Positions 11,491-23,922 of a DNA stretch of 64,000 nt are shown in pieces. The first letter of the stretch is position 1, and every line of letters starts with the position of its first letter. Under the pieces are notes generated by a model, which made no database searches, had not been told where the DNA came from, and was given only the letters and a program-made list of their open reading frames with translations. The stretch comes from Hydrangea macrophylla. Taxonomy: Eukaryota > Streptophyta > Magnoliopsida > Cornales > Hydrangeaceae. The stretch covers positions 107,351,580 to 107,415,579 of the forward strand of contig CM066983.1 of assembly GCA_033977485.1 (NCBI GenBank), in the 5' to 3' direction. Both the position numbers and the translations under genes were made by a program.

Positions 11491-13635
11491 TGTCACAACC
11501 CATCCCACTTACCAGCGGAAATAGGACATGTGGCACGCCACCAAGGCTTATCCAGTTCGTAAATGACTATACGCGGCGGAAAATTAACTTTAAAACAACC
11601 TTGAGTATATAAAACTTTGAAAACGTTACCCTTCGAATTGCAAAATCCGTATAAAATTGAAAATGTTATTATAATCTGAATCAGATGAATTTATGTTGAA
11701 AGAGATTCCAAAGGTACCCTAAAAACTAATCAAAACCTTTAAATTATTTTCGGAAGGTATAGAAAAAGATTTCTGGTAGGGGCATTTCGACCGATCGAAC
11801 CACCCCCTTTGACCGATCAAATGACCCTTTAGCAGAACTCTGTCCAAAGGTGCAGAATTTTGCTAAGACATCAAACAACTATCACTAAAAACCCTTTCAC
11901 GACTTTCCTTCTTCAATCCAAAACTCCCCAACTCAAACGAGGTTGCAAGAACATATAAACAACTTACTAATTATTGAAAGAAATGATAACAAAACAAGTT
12001 AAGGCTTGTTTGGATTAAAAACACAAAAGAAATATTACAATCCTCCAAATCCGAGTTTGACAAACTAAGTATTCAAAACACGCATCAATGAGTTCGGATA
12101 CGTTCCAACATAACCAAAAGTAGTTTTATGACATATTACAACATTCTAAGTCATTCCAAATCTCACAAGTTGAAGTTAACCATTCTAATTTCTTAAAGTT
12201 ACATTTTTACAACATTGGATTTGAAAACAAAAATATATACAAGAGAAGGATCCCCGTCGTTCCCGCTATCTCACTTCTCACGCTTCTTCTTTCCTTTCTT
12301 CTTTTCACCTGCAATGGAGTAAATCTCCACTACTCAGTTATATGCTGAGTGTACAATTTCTATCATATGCATATATGATAAATCATGCCTTAACCTCATA
12401 ATTCATATCAAAATAGTCTCTAAGGAGGGAATACGCGTTCATCCGGTAGCGGCAAGTCCAAGCCTTAAACCGCGATGCCAACGGCTAGTCCAAGCCTACA
12501 ACCATTGCATCCCCAAGTGCCATGATAAGTCCACGCCTTAAACCATGTACAGTAGCCGTCGCTACTATAATTCTCCAACATTGAGAAGCTTACCCCGGCA
12601 TAAATTTGTATCAACTCCCCTTTGACCCACATAAACAACTCAACGTGCTCGCGTAAAAATAGACATACTTTTAACATTCAATCCCGTGCATAATTAACGG
12701 GCCTAAGATTAACACATGAATTATGCCCGGATCACAATTTCGTCGTTGTAATATAAAACATGTATTTCACCTATATAACATAGCCTAGAAATTCATACCT
12801 CGAACTATCGTCGTATAACTTTAAGGGAATGATTAGAAGCCCTACTAAACGCCAAATCTCTGATCCTACGCGAAACCTAAAAGTTTACACGTGTTTTTTC
12901 CAAATTTCTAGATTTAGAAATCTATAAAAACTTAGCCAAATGTGGCCTAAAGACTATCAAAATATAGCCCTTACTTTGGGGAGTTCAAATATGAATTTTG
13001 GTGAAATTCAGACGGATGAAAGGTCACCGATCGTCGTCGCAAAGCCCGTAGGATAAAATCTCCTTTTCTCTCTCCTCTCCCAAGATATTATATAAGTTTG
13101 TAACTAATGACAAAATCATCCACTCCTATTTATAGGAATTCTAGAAACACGTTTACCTCCCGCGAGTTCTCAAAACTTTGAATTAATCCATGAAACGTCG
13201 CACACGTCCATTTTGTGCCTTAACGAGTGAAAACTATAATTTACAAAAGTTTTCGACTAAGTCTCGTTTGAGTCCAAAATTACGTGTGAAAATAAAATTC
13301 GGTGGAATCTCTATACAACCTACCTTTTGTATAACGTGATACTCACGTTCTCACCATAGTTCTCAAAATGATATTAACAATACCAAAATTACCAGAAATT
13401 ATACTATATATGTATAATTTACTATTCATACAGTACCAGATAAGTTAAATAACATTTAAATCACATAAATGACATTTATTCATGTCAAAACAATCTCGAT
13501 TATCGAATTTCCGTGTCCTTACTGACACCTTACCGTTGACTCACAGTCAACTTCAATCCAATTATCAAACAACATTGATAATTCACAAAACCAAATATGC
13601 ATGATAAACTATGGAGTTTTGGAACGGGTGTGACA
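11491..13635 (-). mobile_element. Solo LTR (same family)
   Basis: The - strand starts TGTCACACCCG and ends GGGTTGTGACA. A perfect 5-bp TSD AAAAG flanks it (11486-11490 and 13636-13640). The length is 2145 bp. A TATA-like CTATAAATAGG on the - strand (about 13123-13133) probably marks the LTR promoter. Palindromic words TTCGACCGATCGAA and TTGACCGATCAAA occur at about 11787-11825. Homology to the + strand LTR at 29388 is visible around the ACTCAGCATATA/ATTACTCC region. No internal retroelement sequence remains. Confidence 0.85.
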
Positions 13636-14130
13636 AAAAGTATCATATGTGTTAGTTCTTTTTATTTTTAACACTAGTTTCACTTGCAAAACAAAAAATC
13701 TTTTGAAGTTTAGGATTATAGAGAGATTTATGGATCAAAGTCATTTATTTAGTTAAAAAAAATTATGGATTAAAGTGAGATTTTTTTAGTTTAAAACGAT
13801 AAACCACATGTAAATCATGTCTCTTTTTCTTCGGCATTTATTCACCCTAAACACTATATCTGATTCATTTGGAAATCTTTTATTATATTTTCTTTGTAAT
13901 TTATTCCTTTCATTTTATTTCTTTTAATTTTAGAATTAAAGTTTATTTAAAATTCCATTTAGGATATATCGATTGGGTAACTATGGATTGGTTTCATTTT
14001 TATCTGGATTAAGTCTCTTACTATTATTAAAAGGTAGCAGTAGAGGCACCAAAAAATTTTGCCGGAGCACCTATTTTCTTTTTCATAAAAATAAAAATAA
14101 AACTTGTCCAAACGACCTAAACATTAAGGG

Positions 14131-14660
14131 TAGAGCTGGGCAAACAATTCGGTTAACCGAACAAGCCGAACCAAATTTTCAATTTTAGTTCAATCATTTC
14201 AGTAAAAAAATTTCAGTTGAGTTAAAAACCGAACCGAATTAAAAATTTCAGTTCGGTTAACAGTTGCCTATAGGCTAACCGAACCGAACTGAATTTTTTT
14301 TTTAATTTTTATTTTCTATATTATTAATATACTTATATATAACTACATAATAAAATACAAGTACTTTTACAATTGAAACAAAGAAAAGGATGTTTGATTT
14401 GCAATATGAAAGAGAAATGAAAAAAAAACATAAAAAAAGTTGTGAAAAATGAAAAAATAAAAATAAAAAATAAAAAATTTGATTTTTTTATAATTCGATT
14501 AACCGAATAACCAAACCGAACCGAATTTGTAATTCGGTTAACCAAACCAAACCAACCGAAATTTCAGTCAGTTAACAGTTGATGTTTTTCCAAACCAAAC
14601 GGAACCCAAACCAACGAAAATGCCTCAAACTGAACCGATCTAATCGAATGCCCACCCCTA
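14131..14660. mobile_element. hAT-like element rich in TTCGGTTAACCGAA words
   Basis: It starts TAGAGCTGGGCAAAC and ends TGCCCACCCCTA, imperfect inverted termini. A perfect 8-bp TSD ATTAAGGG (14123-14130, 14661-14668) indicates the hAT superfamily. Both halves repeat GGTTAACCGAACCGAA-like words in inverted orientation around an AT-rich centre. It interrupts the right arm of the 8270-14933 foldback, so it is younger. It is non-coding. Confidence 0.85.
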
Positions 14661-14960
14661 ATTAAGGGTGCAAATTGCCAAATAAATCAAACATCGTGGG
14701 TGCAAAATGCTTTTAATTTATGATGAATGACTAAAATACCCTTAAATAAGTCACATGACTCGCACATGGGCGAGTTTCCGTTAGTTTTTAATTGAAATTC
14801 TGACGGAAGGGCCACATTGTAACTCGTTATATATATATATATATATATTAAGGGCTAGTTTGAGAAAATTGAAACATTATGGTGCAGAGTCCAAAACGGT
14901 GTATACATTAGAGGTGCAAAATGATTTTTACCCTATATACATATATATATATATATATAT

Positions 14961-15151
14961 GGGGGCTTCTAACTTACAACATGATGGTTGTAAGTTAGCA
15001 GCATACAACAACCCTTTTAGCGACGAAAAACAGGTTTTTTAGTGACGAAAATTGTCGCTAAAGGTTCCAACTTTTAGCGACGAAAAATTTCGTCACTAAA
15101 ACCTTGTTTTTCGTCGCTAAAAATCTCCTATGCCGTAAGTTAACGAATCCC
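14961..15151. mobile_element. MITE flanked by (TA)n with GCGACGAAAA repeats
   Basis: The left end GGGGGCTTCTAACTTAC and the right end GTAAGTTAACGAATCCC are imperfect inverted repeats between TA microsatellites. The interior has at least five TTTAGCGACGAAAA or inverse words (15018-15122), so the element can form a long hairpin. It is non-coding. Confidence 0.6.
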
Positions 15152-15355
15152 TATATATACATGTGTGTGTGTGTGTTTTGAATGATAGGAGAGGATGGTG
15201 GGTGTTGAGAGTAATAAGAAATGAATTAAGTTTTTTTTTAAGGTTAGGGTTACTTTGGGTAAAATGGTGGGTGAAGAGAGTAAATAGTTCTAAATTATAT
15301 TAGAGTGGTGTGTGTAGAGAAGAAGAGGATATAGAGAGTAAAATAGATGAGTGTG

Positions 15356-16607
15356 TGTTTGCTTGTAATTTGCGCGGGCGTGCCAGAACCAAAAGTGGTT
15401 CGGTTTGTGCAAACTAATTTCCTATATGCTTGAGTCAGTGATACTCAAGGCTTTCAGATCTGACCTCTAAACTAAACGATTGTGTGCGGCGAGTAGGAAA
15501 GTACCCTCACCAGAAATCCCTTGGCAGTACTGAAGCGCACAAGCCAAATAGTGTATGAGATTACCAAGTAACCAATCACAAACGATTAATAAAATACAGA
15601 TTTTATTAATTGTTTGGAAAATACAACTAAAGAACAGATTCAGAACAGGCTCCGATCGTTCGTGAGAGTGAAAACAGTAAAAGAAAAATAACAAAAAGAG
15701 GGTAGACCTATTTGCTATGAATGCAGAAAGAACATAAAAGTTTGAATGCTTTTGAATGCTGTTGAATGCTTTGTTGAATGCTGTTTTCGAGAGTGACGCG
15801 GAGTGCCTTTGCAGCTTGGCCTGCCTCCATATTTATAGCGGCCATGATTGAATTCCGATTATGAAAGGACTCCTTAGCTTGCGCCTTAAGCTATGTAATT
15901 GATTGGTTAGTTAGCAGAAACCTTCCTTATCTCCCACCCTTGCCTTATCATTATCTTGATTGAAACAATCCCACCATCTCAGGGATCATCTCGTCTAAAT
16001 CCAGCTGTTAGTGATAAGATTCTTTCCAAAACGGACTCGGATTTCCCCAAATCTGGGGTGACGTCACAAATGGCAGCTGTCACCAGAACCGCCTTACCTC
16101 TACTCCCATCGGCCTCATGACTGTGACTGAAGACTCATCGGACTCATGTAACGTCTTGTCATGTCTTTACGCCCGATAACATCTTTCCAGGTGCTCACGT
16201 CCGATCGGGCTCATCCCACCCACCTTTATCACTTTCCGTAGGTATGGTGTCCGATCGTTGGTACATTCATGTTCCCTAACTCCCCATCGGGCTCCCGTTC
16301 TGACAAATGCCCGATGAAGTCCTCTATTCCCGGCGTCTCAATCGGTCTCCAACGTGTGTCATTGCTCCATTACTTCCACCATTGATGCCCGATAGACCAA
16401 TGCGGGTCTGACGCTGCCTATCGGGCTCCATCCCATGGAACATCTGGGTTGCCTTCTCTAAACTTCTGGTGACGCTTCCCCTAAGCCCGATGTCATCACC
16501 TACTCCGGACTAACCGGCCTCTGAAATGCCCATGCCCGACTATCTCTAGACCCATATCCCCATATCAATCGGGCTGGAAAACCTTCGGCGGTTTTTAGGT
16601 GCAAACA
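15356..16607 (-). mobile_element. Solo LTR of a second LTR family
   Basis: The ends on + are TGTTTGC... and ...GGTGCAAACA, and a perfect 5-bp TSD GTGTG flanks them (15351-15355, 16608-16612). The 1252 bp have no coding region. A TATA-like CTATAAATATGG lies on the - strand at about 15840-15829, which suggests that transcription runs on -. The region upstream of it (16000-16600) is unusually GC-rich and carries at least eight exact CCCGAT/ATCGGG half-sites, for example CCGATCGGGC at 16201-16210. Confidence 0.8.
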
Positions 16608-16612
16608 GTGTG

Positions 16613-18941
16613 GATACATAATATCTCCAATTCGTACAATAATACCAAAAGTTAAACAAATGTTAATTTCTCTTTATTAAAGAAATCCGTTATTTCCATA
16701 GCCAATCCAAATTATTAATTATTCCATTTGCTTAGTAAAAGAATGCACCCATAACTTAGAAATAAAAGGGAGGGGGGGAAAAGGAAATGAAGCATAGTTG
16801 AATGATGTGTCTGTTTTACCCGAGTAGTAATTGATGTTGGGTCAATTTTGAGACCCCATAATAAGCATAAACAGGGTAATTAAAAAGTGTCTTTATAATA
16901 TGAACCTGTCAATTCCATCTGTTCTCTAAAATGGATGCTTGTGTACTCAATTGTTCTGTTTACGACATTAATGCAATTTCAATTTAAAGTTTTTGACTTT
17001 ATATGGTTCTCATTATTTTTTTCAACTATATGATGCTTACCTTTTCTTTTTCTTTTTTTGCTGATACTATATGGTGCTTGCCTAGTCCCTCTATGTTGTG
17101 CTGTCAATGTTTTGGTGGTAAATGTTTTCCTCCCAAATCCAAATCTTCTTCAAAGATTTGCCACTTTCAAGTGTTTGGTATATCCTTGATTATTTATGTA
17201 CACGCACTCATATATATATATATATATATATTGTGAGAGTGAGTGAGTTAAGGATAGTACTAACTTATTAACTGTAAAAGGATGCTTATAAGAGCAATCT
17301 ATATACTACTCCGTATATTAACTAGCTTGCCAAACTAAGGGCTCTACTCAAATTATTTTCTTGGCAAAGGACAAATCATGCTTGGAAATGAGGACCATGT
17401 TTTAGTGTTTGTAAAACCTTACTTGTTGAGGACCCTAGAGCCTACTACTAGATTAGGGACATTGGTTATGTGATTTGTGCAATTTAAAATGGGTTTGGGC
17501 TAATTGGCAGACAATGAAATAACAAAAAAAAAAAAAAAAAAAAAACAAAACAAAACAATCAACGATATAAAAATTAAACTAAGCAAATCAAAATGGTTGT
17601 ACCCTATATACCCAACAATAATTGCATAACACTTGGGATGTTCCTCTTTGTATGTGTGTCAAAAGAGTTAACGAGAAAGGTTATTCAGATACTCAAATTA
17701 AAAGAATCAGTAATGTGCGGGCTTTGAAAAATTACAGAACCGTTTTTTGATCCATAAATGAACTAATTTTATAAATTCAAATTTGATAAATGTATGTTAT
17801 ACATAAAGGCCCTTTTACAAATGCAAATATGATATTGATTTAAAAAAAAAAAAAAAAATTGGATATAAACAAAGGTGAAATTAAACTTAGTCATGTTTTG
17901 TACATTCACAAACACGCTGTAAGAGTTAAAATCCAAAGGAACTTGCTTTGTTATAATTGGGAAGAGAAGAAAAGAGAGAGAGTCCAAGAAAAGGTGGACC
18001 TAGGCTCACTTTTCGTCCAAAACATTTCATAACTTATGCATTGATTTTAGAGAAGAAAATATAGGATTTGGTCACCTTTTATATCATCACATGTCCTACA
18101 ACTGCCCTACTATGTTTCGGATCAACATCTTAATGCTTCAATGTGAAGAAGGGCTTGAATTTTTCATCATCCTTGGGCGGCTAGTTGGGCCATCATTTAT
18201 GTATTAACGCCACTAGTTGCCTAATGCAAGCAAAAATGGGGGAAAATTGCATTCCTTCAAAGATTATTGAGTAGTAAAAGAAACATGGACACATATTCCA
18301 AACTACACAAAGACAAAAAAAAAAAATATTTAAAAGATTTGAGGATTTATGGCTAATTTTTTTTTTTATAACATTAGCATTATCTCTGTTTTTTTTTTTT
18401 TTAGAGATTAAGTTTTATATGAGTTGTCCATATAGAATGGTATTTATGGAACCCCACTCAAAAAGGCCACGTCATTCCCCAATTAATAGGATTCAACAAA
18501 ATATTATACATGTATGTGTTGCACTGAATAGTTTCTCACCCTAAAATTTCTCATCTTCTCCATTCATGCTATTTTTATTTTTCTACATTCAAGAAATTAT
18601 TCAATGAGCCCGTCAATCCCTTGGATATAGGGGACATGTGTATAGTTGAAATTGTGGTGTGATCACTCATTTCAACCATCCACATGCCTCATATTTTTAG
18701 GGTATCATGACAAAAAGTCAACATCATTTTAAATTAATAAAAAGCTAACCACTGGCACTTATCATGATCTTCTAGAAAAATGAGCTATGTATGTGATTAA
18801 GATTGGGTAGTCACACCATGTCAGCATAATAATATAGTGTGACGGGCTCACTAGATGATCCGTCTGAATGTAAATCATTTCTTTTGACGTTTTCAAGAAA
18901 ACAAAACTCTAGTATTACGTTAAAAATAATAATAATGCTAG
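16613..18941. other. Intergenic DNA, nothing recognised
   Basis: No coding similarity or paired termini were found. Poly-A runs (for example 17523-17545 and 17840-17857) and a short TA run (about 17210-17231) are present. Confidence 0.5.
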
Positions 18942-19093
18942 TACACACCTTCAACCACCCCAAACCACGACACATGCTTTAAATACATGTACCTTGTGCT
19001 GTGAATTTTTAATACATGACCCATTTTATTTATTTATTTATTTATTTTTTTGCATTTAAAGCATAGTTGTGGTTTGATTGAAGAAGTGTGTCC
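18942..19093. repeat. Short inverted repeat, probable MITE
   Basis: GTACACACCTTCAACCACC...CATGCTTTAAATAC is matched in inverse by GCATTTAAAGCATAG...GAAGAAGTGTGTCCC across an AT-rich (TTTA)n centre. It is MITE-sized, but no TSD was identified. Confidence 0.4.
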
Positions 19094-19395
19094 CACATTG
19101 TTATAAAATTAAAAAAAAAAATTTAAAATTAAAACTTAAAATTAAAAAAAAAAACAAATAAATAAATAAAATAAAGTAGCACTGTGGTAACATAGCATCT
19201 CAAAAATAAATGTATTCAAAAAAAAAATAAATAAAAATTTAAAACATAATTTCGCATAAATGAAATCAATGAGTGACCTGCTGGAAATTTGGACTAGCTA
19301 GGGAATTTCCTAATATGGGTTTGACCTAAAATTTCTTTAATTTCTTACAATTTCATTGCTAAGACTCTCATCTCACATTAATGAGTGTAATTTGG

Positions 19396-19653
19396 GGTCT
19401 GTTTTGTGACGTTATGGTTTTTATTTTTTGTTTTTTGTTTTATTTAACTTTTTAAAACAAAACTAAAACGTGTTTAGTAATTTATTCGCTTTTCTTTTAT
19501 GAAAACGAAAATCAAAATATGTGTTTGATTGTAATTATTATTATTATTATTATTTAAATTTTTTTTTGGGAATGAAATTAGGCTAAAAATTGAAAAAGTG
19601 GGTATCGAAATTTTAGAAAATGAAAAAGCCAAAAATCACGTTACCGAACGGTC
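19396..19653. mobile_element. Probable MITE, GGTCTGTT/AACGGTC termini
   Basis: The left GGTCTGTTTTGTGACGTTATGG and the right CACGTTACCGAACGGTC form an imperfect inverted repeat around a centre rich in AAAACGAAAA and an (ATT)n run. No clear TSD was found. Confidence 0.45.
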
Positions 19654-19944
19654 AAGTCTTTGAATTCAGTCATAAGTGAAAAACAATGATGTTTCAAAGA
19701 AAGCATGATTAACGTTCACCTTTACTCAAGGTTAATTTTATTATCAGATCATTAATAGTTAAAGTCATAAATAATAAAAATAATAATTAAAATAAAAGTT
19801 GTTAAAAATTTTAACAACACTTATTTTTTGTCATTAAAATTTTTAGCAATACTTTTCACTCTAACATTAACTATTGTTGCTCTAACAATAACATTACCAT
19901 TTACTTAATTCACATTGACAAATAATGCAATTGAATAAGACTAA

Positions 19945-20198
19945 GGGTGCGTTTGATAAAACTGAAAATTAAGTGCTGAAAATTTTAAGTGATTGAATTT
20001 GTAATACTGAAAACAGTGCTTCAACTATTGAAATAGAATGCATTCAGTGATTATTTTCAGTAGAAAATTTTCACTTAAAGTTTTCAGTGATTTTTTTGCT
20101 GCTTTTTCAATTAAGTGGTATGTTATCAAACGCACTGAAAAAGAATAAGTGATAAATCTTTTCATTTTTATCACTTAATTGAGTTATCAAACATACCC
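19945..20198. mobile_element. Tourist-like MITE (PIF/Harbinger)
   Basis: It begins GGGTGCGTTTGATAAAACT and ends GAGTTATCAAACATACCC, an inverted repeat with a 3-bp TAA TSD (19942-19944, 20199-20201). The length is 254 bp. The copy at 24967-25224 belongs to the same family. Confidence 0.75.
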
Positions 20199-20201
20199 TA
20201 A

Positions 20202-20940
20202 GATTTGGGAATCCCAACCCAACAACACCTCCAATATTTGGTAGGCCCTAATGTTACACAGAAAAATGGGTTGAAAACTTGTTTGACACGTGTACGTATG
20301 TCAAAATTGTCATTACACAACCGTCCAGTGGACGCGGTTAAAACTTATGTACAACGCATAGAATCATTACAACTTTTTTAATTTAGATTAATTAATTATC
20401 TAATTACTTTAAAACATATATATGACACACTTAACCACAAGAAAGACAATGCAATGGTATAATGAGCATCACATGCCTAACTTTTGAGAGGTAATTGAGT
20501 GGGCATTAATATTTGAGTACTTCTTATTAATTTTGTTAATTATTTTTAGAATTAATTACAGTAATCTTTCTTGAGGTTTGATATTAGATTAAAAAATAGC
20601 ATTAACCTCCCGTGAATCCTATAACTTTGTAACACTTAGCACCATTATGTAAACATCAACGAATTTATGTTTGAAAGTACCAAACAAAGGCATAGCGAGT
20701 GGGTACCGTGCAAAGTAAAAATCTCATTCAGTGTAAAAATCGAACCAAATCAAAATTTTACACTAAATTAAATCGAACCAAACTTGATCTATTTGACTAA
20801 AAATTGGGCCGAACCTAACCATTTTCATCCTTAAGGCTAAGTATGACAAGATTGTAAACTCAAAAAAATAAGTGATATTTTGTGAAATTAAAGAGGCTAG
20901 CTAATATTAAGCCAGCCCAGGGGAAGTCTGCGAAATTTAT
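20202..20940. other. Intergenic DNA, nothing recognised
   Basis: AT-rich sequence without a recognisable coding frame or paired ends. Confidence 0.45.
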
Positions 20941-20942
20941 TA

Positions 20943-21223
20943 CTCCCTCTGTCCCATATTAAGAGTCTTTGATGCCATTTTTTAATATCCCATTTTAAGA
21001 GTCCTCTTTGAAAAGTCAAAGTATTTTAATTCACACTTTCCAAATTTATCATTTATTATATCCAACTCTTCTCTCTCTCTCTTTTTTTTTTTTTTGATGT
21101 GACACTATAATTTTGAATTTCAAAAAGGGCAATATTGAAAAGTTAAAAATCTCACCAAAATCAAGGTTGTCTCCTTCATAAGTTGAAATTCTTAAAAAGA
21201 CTCTAAATATGAGACGGATAGAG
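20943..21223. mobile_element. Stowaway MITE
   Basis: The ends are CTCCCTCTGTCCCATATTAA and ...ATGAGACGGATAGAG, with TA duplicated on both sides (20941-20942, 21224-21225). The terminal word is the classic Stowaway consensus. It is 281 bp, non-coding. Confidence 0.85.
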
Positions 21224-21225
21224 TA

Positions 21226-21310
21226 TAGTTTAATCCCCTCACATTGGAAGTGAGAATGGAGGGAATGAAAATACGGGCATCCCTTTTAATAACAATCATA
21301 ATGACCTCTC

Positions 21311-21349
<39 letters not shown>

Positions 21350-22240
21350 TGGGACTTTGAAGAAGTCAAAAAGGTTAGCCTCGTATATCTCTCCCCTCCA
21401 CCCCCCACCCCCCAAATTTCGCTTGATTATTAGATGTTAATAAACTACAATTAAGTGCAACTTAGTTCAACTTCATTATGGAAGTTGGACCACCGACTCT
21501 CACTTTTTACACCTAATTTCAATGACCTTATTGGATATTTTCTGTATTTTATTTTCACAAAACTTTATTGGATGTTGAACATTTACCATATGATTAGTGT
21601 CCATTTCTCTATTATAGGGACCCACTTACCTTTTGATTTTTTCTCCCTCACAATTACAGATTGACCAATATTTCCTAGAGTTGGTCACCAAAATATTTTC
21701 CATTCACTTTTTGCCTTTGTGTCACATCTTAGACTATAAATAATAACACACACACACGTCTTATCTTAACCCTACTCCTAAGAAAATCATAGTAAATCTA
21801 TATATATACAGAACTATTTTTTGAAAATTTCAGTTTCTCACTTGGTGATTGAATTGTCTTGAATTTACTGTACACTTTACTCGAATTTTTCTAAAAACTA
21901 TTTTACAAAAGTTTAAAACTTGTGGGGCAAAGGAATTTAAAACCAACTCAGCTCAACTCATCTTCAGAATGGAATATTGGTTTTCCCAAAATAATCTTTG
22001 ATTACTTTAGAAGAAAATAATAACCAAATTAACCTATATTCGTATTCTCTATTTCACGCTTCACATGTCTAAAAAGGAAGTCACTAGGCAAGAGAGGGAC
22101 AGCCTTCTACCCTCCAAACTAGAATTTAGGGTCCTAAATATTTATCCCATATGGTATGCAGTAGTGTATTTGGGCGTAGTGTAAATTTAGGCTAGATTAG
22201 TATATAGAAATAGACATTCACACAGTAGTGTAACTAAGGA
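21226..22240. other. Intergenic DNA with (GA)n microsatellite
   Basis: A pure GA run occupies about 21314-21348. Nothing else was recognised. Confidence 0.5.
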
Positions 22241-22510
22241 ACCGGCATAGGAAAGTCGACCATGTGTGGGCCGGCCAAGAGAGAGCCGGCCTTCTCATGC
22301 CATCAAAATGGGTTTCTGCAAATGCAAAGGATTGCACATGTGGCAAAACAAGATAATTATGTATATATATATATATATATATGTGAGAAGATATGAGGTG
22401 GCATTGAGAGTGGTCTTTGGGAAAATCGGCCGGCATTAGGAAAGCCGGTTCTCTATGGGCTGGCATTGGGAAAGCCAGACGAGAAGGAACCGATGTTGAG
22501 AAAGTCGGTT
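22241..22510. repeat. Group of short hairpins with variable stems and similar loops
   Basis: At least four units have the form stem-ATTRGGAAA-stem: CCGGC/GCCGG (22430-22448), CTGGC/GCCAG (22460-22478), AACCGA/TCGGTT (22488-22510) and a weaker one at 22241-22260. Pairing is kept while the stem letters change. Further GCCGGC words occur at 22270-22290, and a TA microsatellite lies at about 22360-22382. The function is unknown. Confidence 0.5.
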
Positions 22511-23914
22511 GTTTCTTTGGCCGATTATGCTAGAGCCGGCTGGTCTGTAAGTAGTGAATTTAATGAAAAGGTAAACTTAAATTTTCCTATTATATACCTA
22601 GCTAAGTTGCTATTTAAATAATACCATTGTACATTTTACCCTACGTTCACTACTGGCCATTGCAGCTGCACTTATATAATATTAGTGGTCCGCAAGTGGT
22701 TGCCAGTACTTGAGAAATTTAACCTGTAAAAACAGTTCCTTTGATATCGTAAAAAAAAGGTCTTGATTGAGCTATATATATATTAGTGATATTCTGAAGC
22801 TTATTTCATACGATATTACCTATTATTTCCGTCATACTTTAAAAAAAAAAAAAAAAAACTTTTTAAAATACTTCTTCTTCTTCTTCTTTTTCTTTTTTAT
22901 TTTTATTTTTATTTTTTATTAGTTGTTTTTTTTTTTCCCATCGCTCGAACCTAACAAACCATTATGCTGAGTATTTGACAGTCCCTAATTTCTGTCGACT
23001 AACTTCCAGATTTACAATCAACACAAATCAACTTACCCATGTTTGGAGAATATATATATATATGTACTAATTCAAGTCTTTACAATGCCATTAAAACTTA
23101 TACATGATCATATGCCGTCTAGTTGAAGAAATGTATACCAAGTTAGTAACTTGAAAATTTGATTTACTGGTCATTCCTTAATGCTCTCCTCGTTACTTGC
23201 TTGTGTTCCTGAAGCATTTTACTCCGTATAACATTAAGAACTAAGAAATAAACAAATAAGTGACTGATTTTTCTTACACAAGATGAGAATCACTTTCTAT
23301 CAAAATGGATTTAGATCCATTAACCCCCACATAGTGCCAGTTTGCTAATTAATTAATTCTTTGAAATTATTGAAAAAGTTGAGTCTGTTTAGAAACTACG
23401 AGTAACTTTTTACAGGTTTTTCAAATATTTTAAAAAATTCTTGAAAAAGTTGAAAAATTAAATGGATTAATTTAAATGAGGAACTTAAATTTTTTTTTTT
23501 TTTTTTTAATTAAGTTGAAAAAAAATCTAATGGTAAATTTCATACAAATTTTGAGAGAAATAGGTATTCGAAGCACAAGTGAGATATTATTAGGGGCATT
23601 ATGGTAAATTTACTAAGAGATTACGCTTTACAGACCTATTAAAAACCTAAAATAGTACAAAATTATAAGAAAAATTGATGAATGGACTATATTGAACCTA
23701 AACTGAAATTATAATGACAAAATTGACAAAATTAAAACTGCAGAGACCAAAATAATATTACAACCAAACTACAAGGGCACGAAATGTAATATACCCATAT
23801 TTTTATATAGACTCTCGTCCGCTTAAAAAATATTCTTAATTTCTTATCAAACCAACGCTATACTAATTTTCAAATAATCAAGATAAAAAATGAGAGTTGT
23901 GATTTTGTGCAATA
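22511..23914. other. Intergenic DNA, nothing recognised
   Basis: Low-complexity AT runs, a CTT run near 22868-22890 and poly-T at about 23490-23508. No gene was recognised. Confidence 0.5.
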
Positions 23915-23922
23915 CCAAACAA

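Larger units (their letters stand above)
8270..14933. mobile_element. 6.7-kb MULE-like foldback element with nested insertions
   Basis: The left arm (8270-about 8715) and the right arm (about 13930-14933, interrupted by a hAT-like element) are inverted copies. Shared words include ACTCGCCCATGTGC / inverse, TTTGCACCC / inverse and CTCTACTGCTACC / inverse. The termini GGGTAAAA and TTTTTACCC face TATATATAT (8261-8269) and TATATACAT (14934-14942), a probable 9-bp TSD (8 of 9 match, but in TA-rich sequence). No transposase remains or was ever captured. The interior hosts a (TA)n-flanked MITE and two solo LTRs, all younger than the foldback. Confidence 0.7.
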
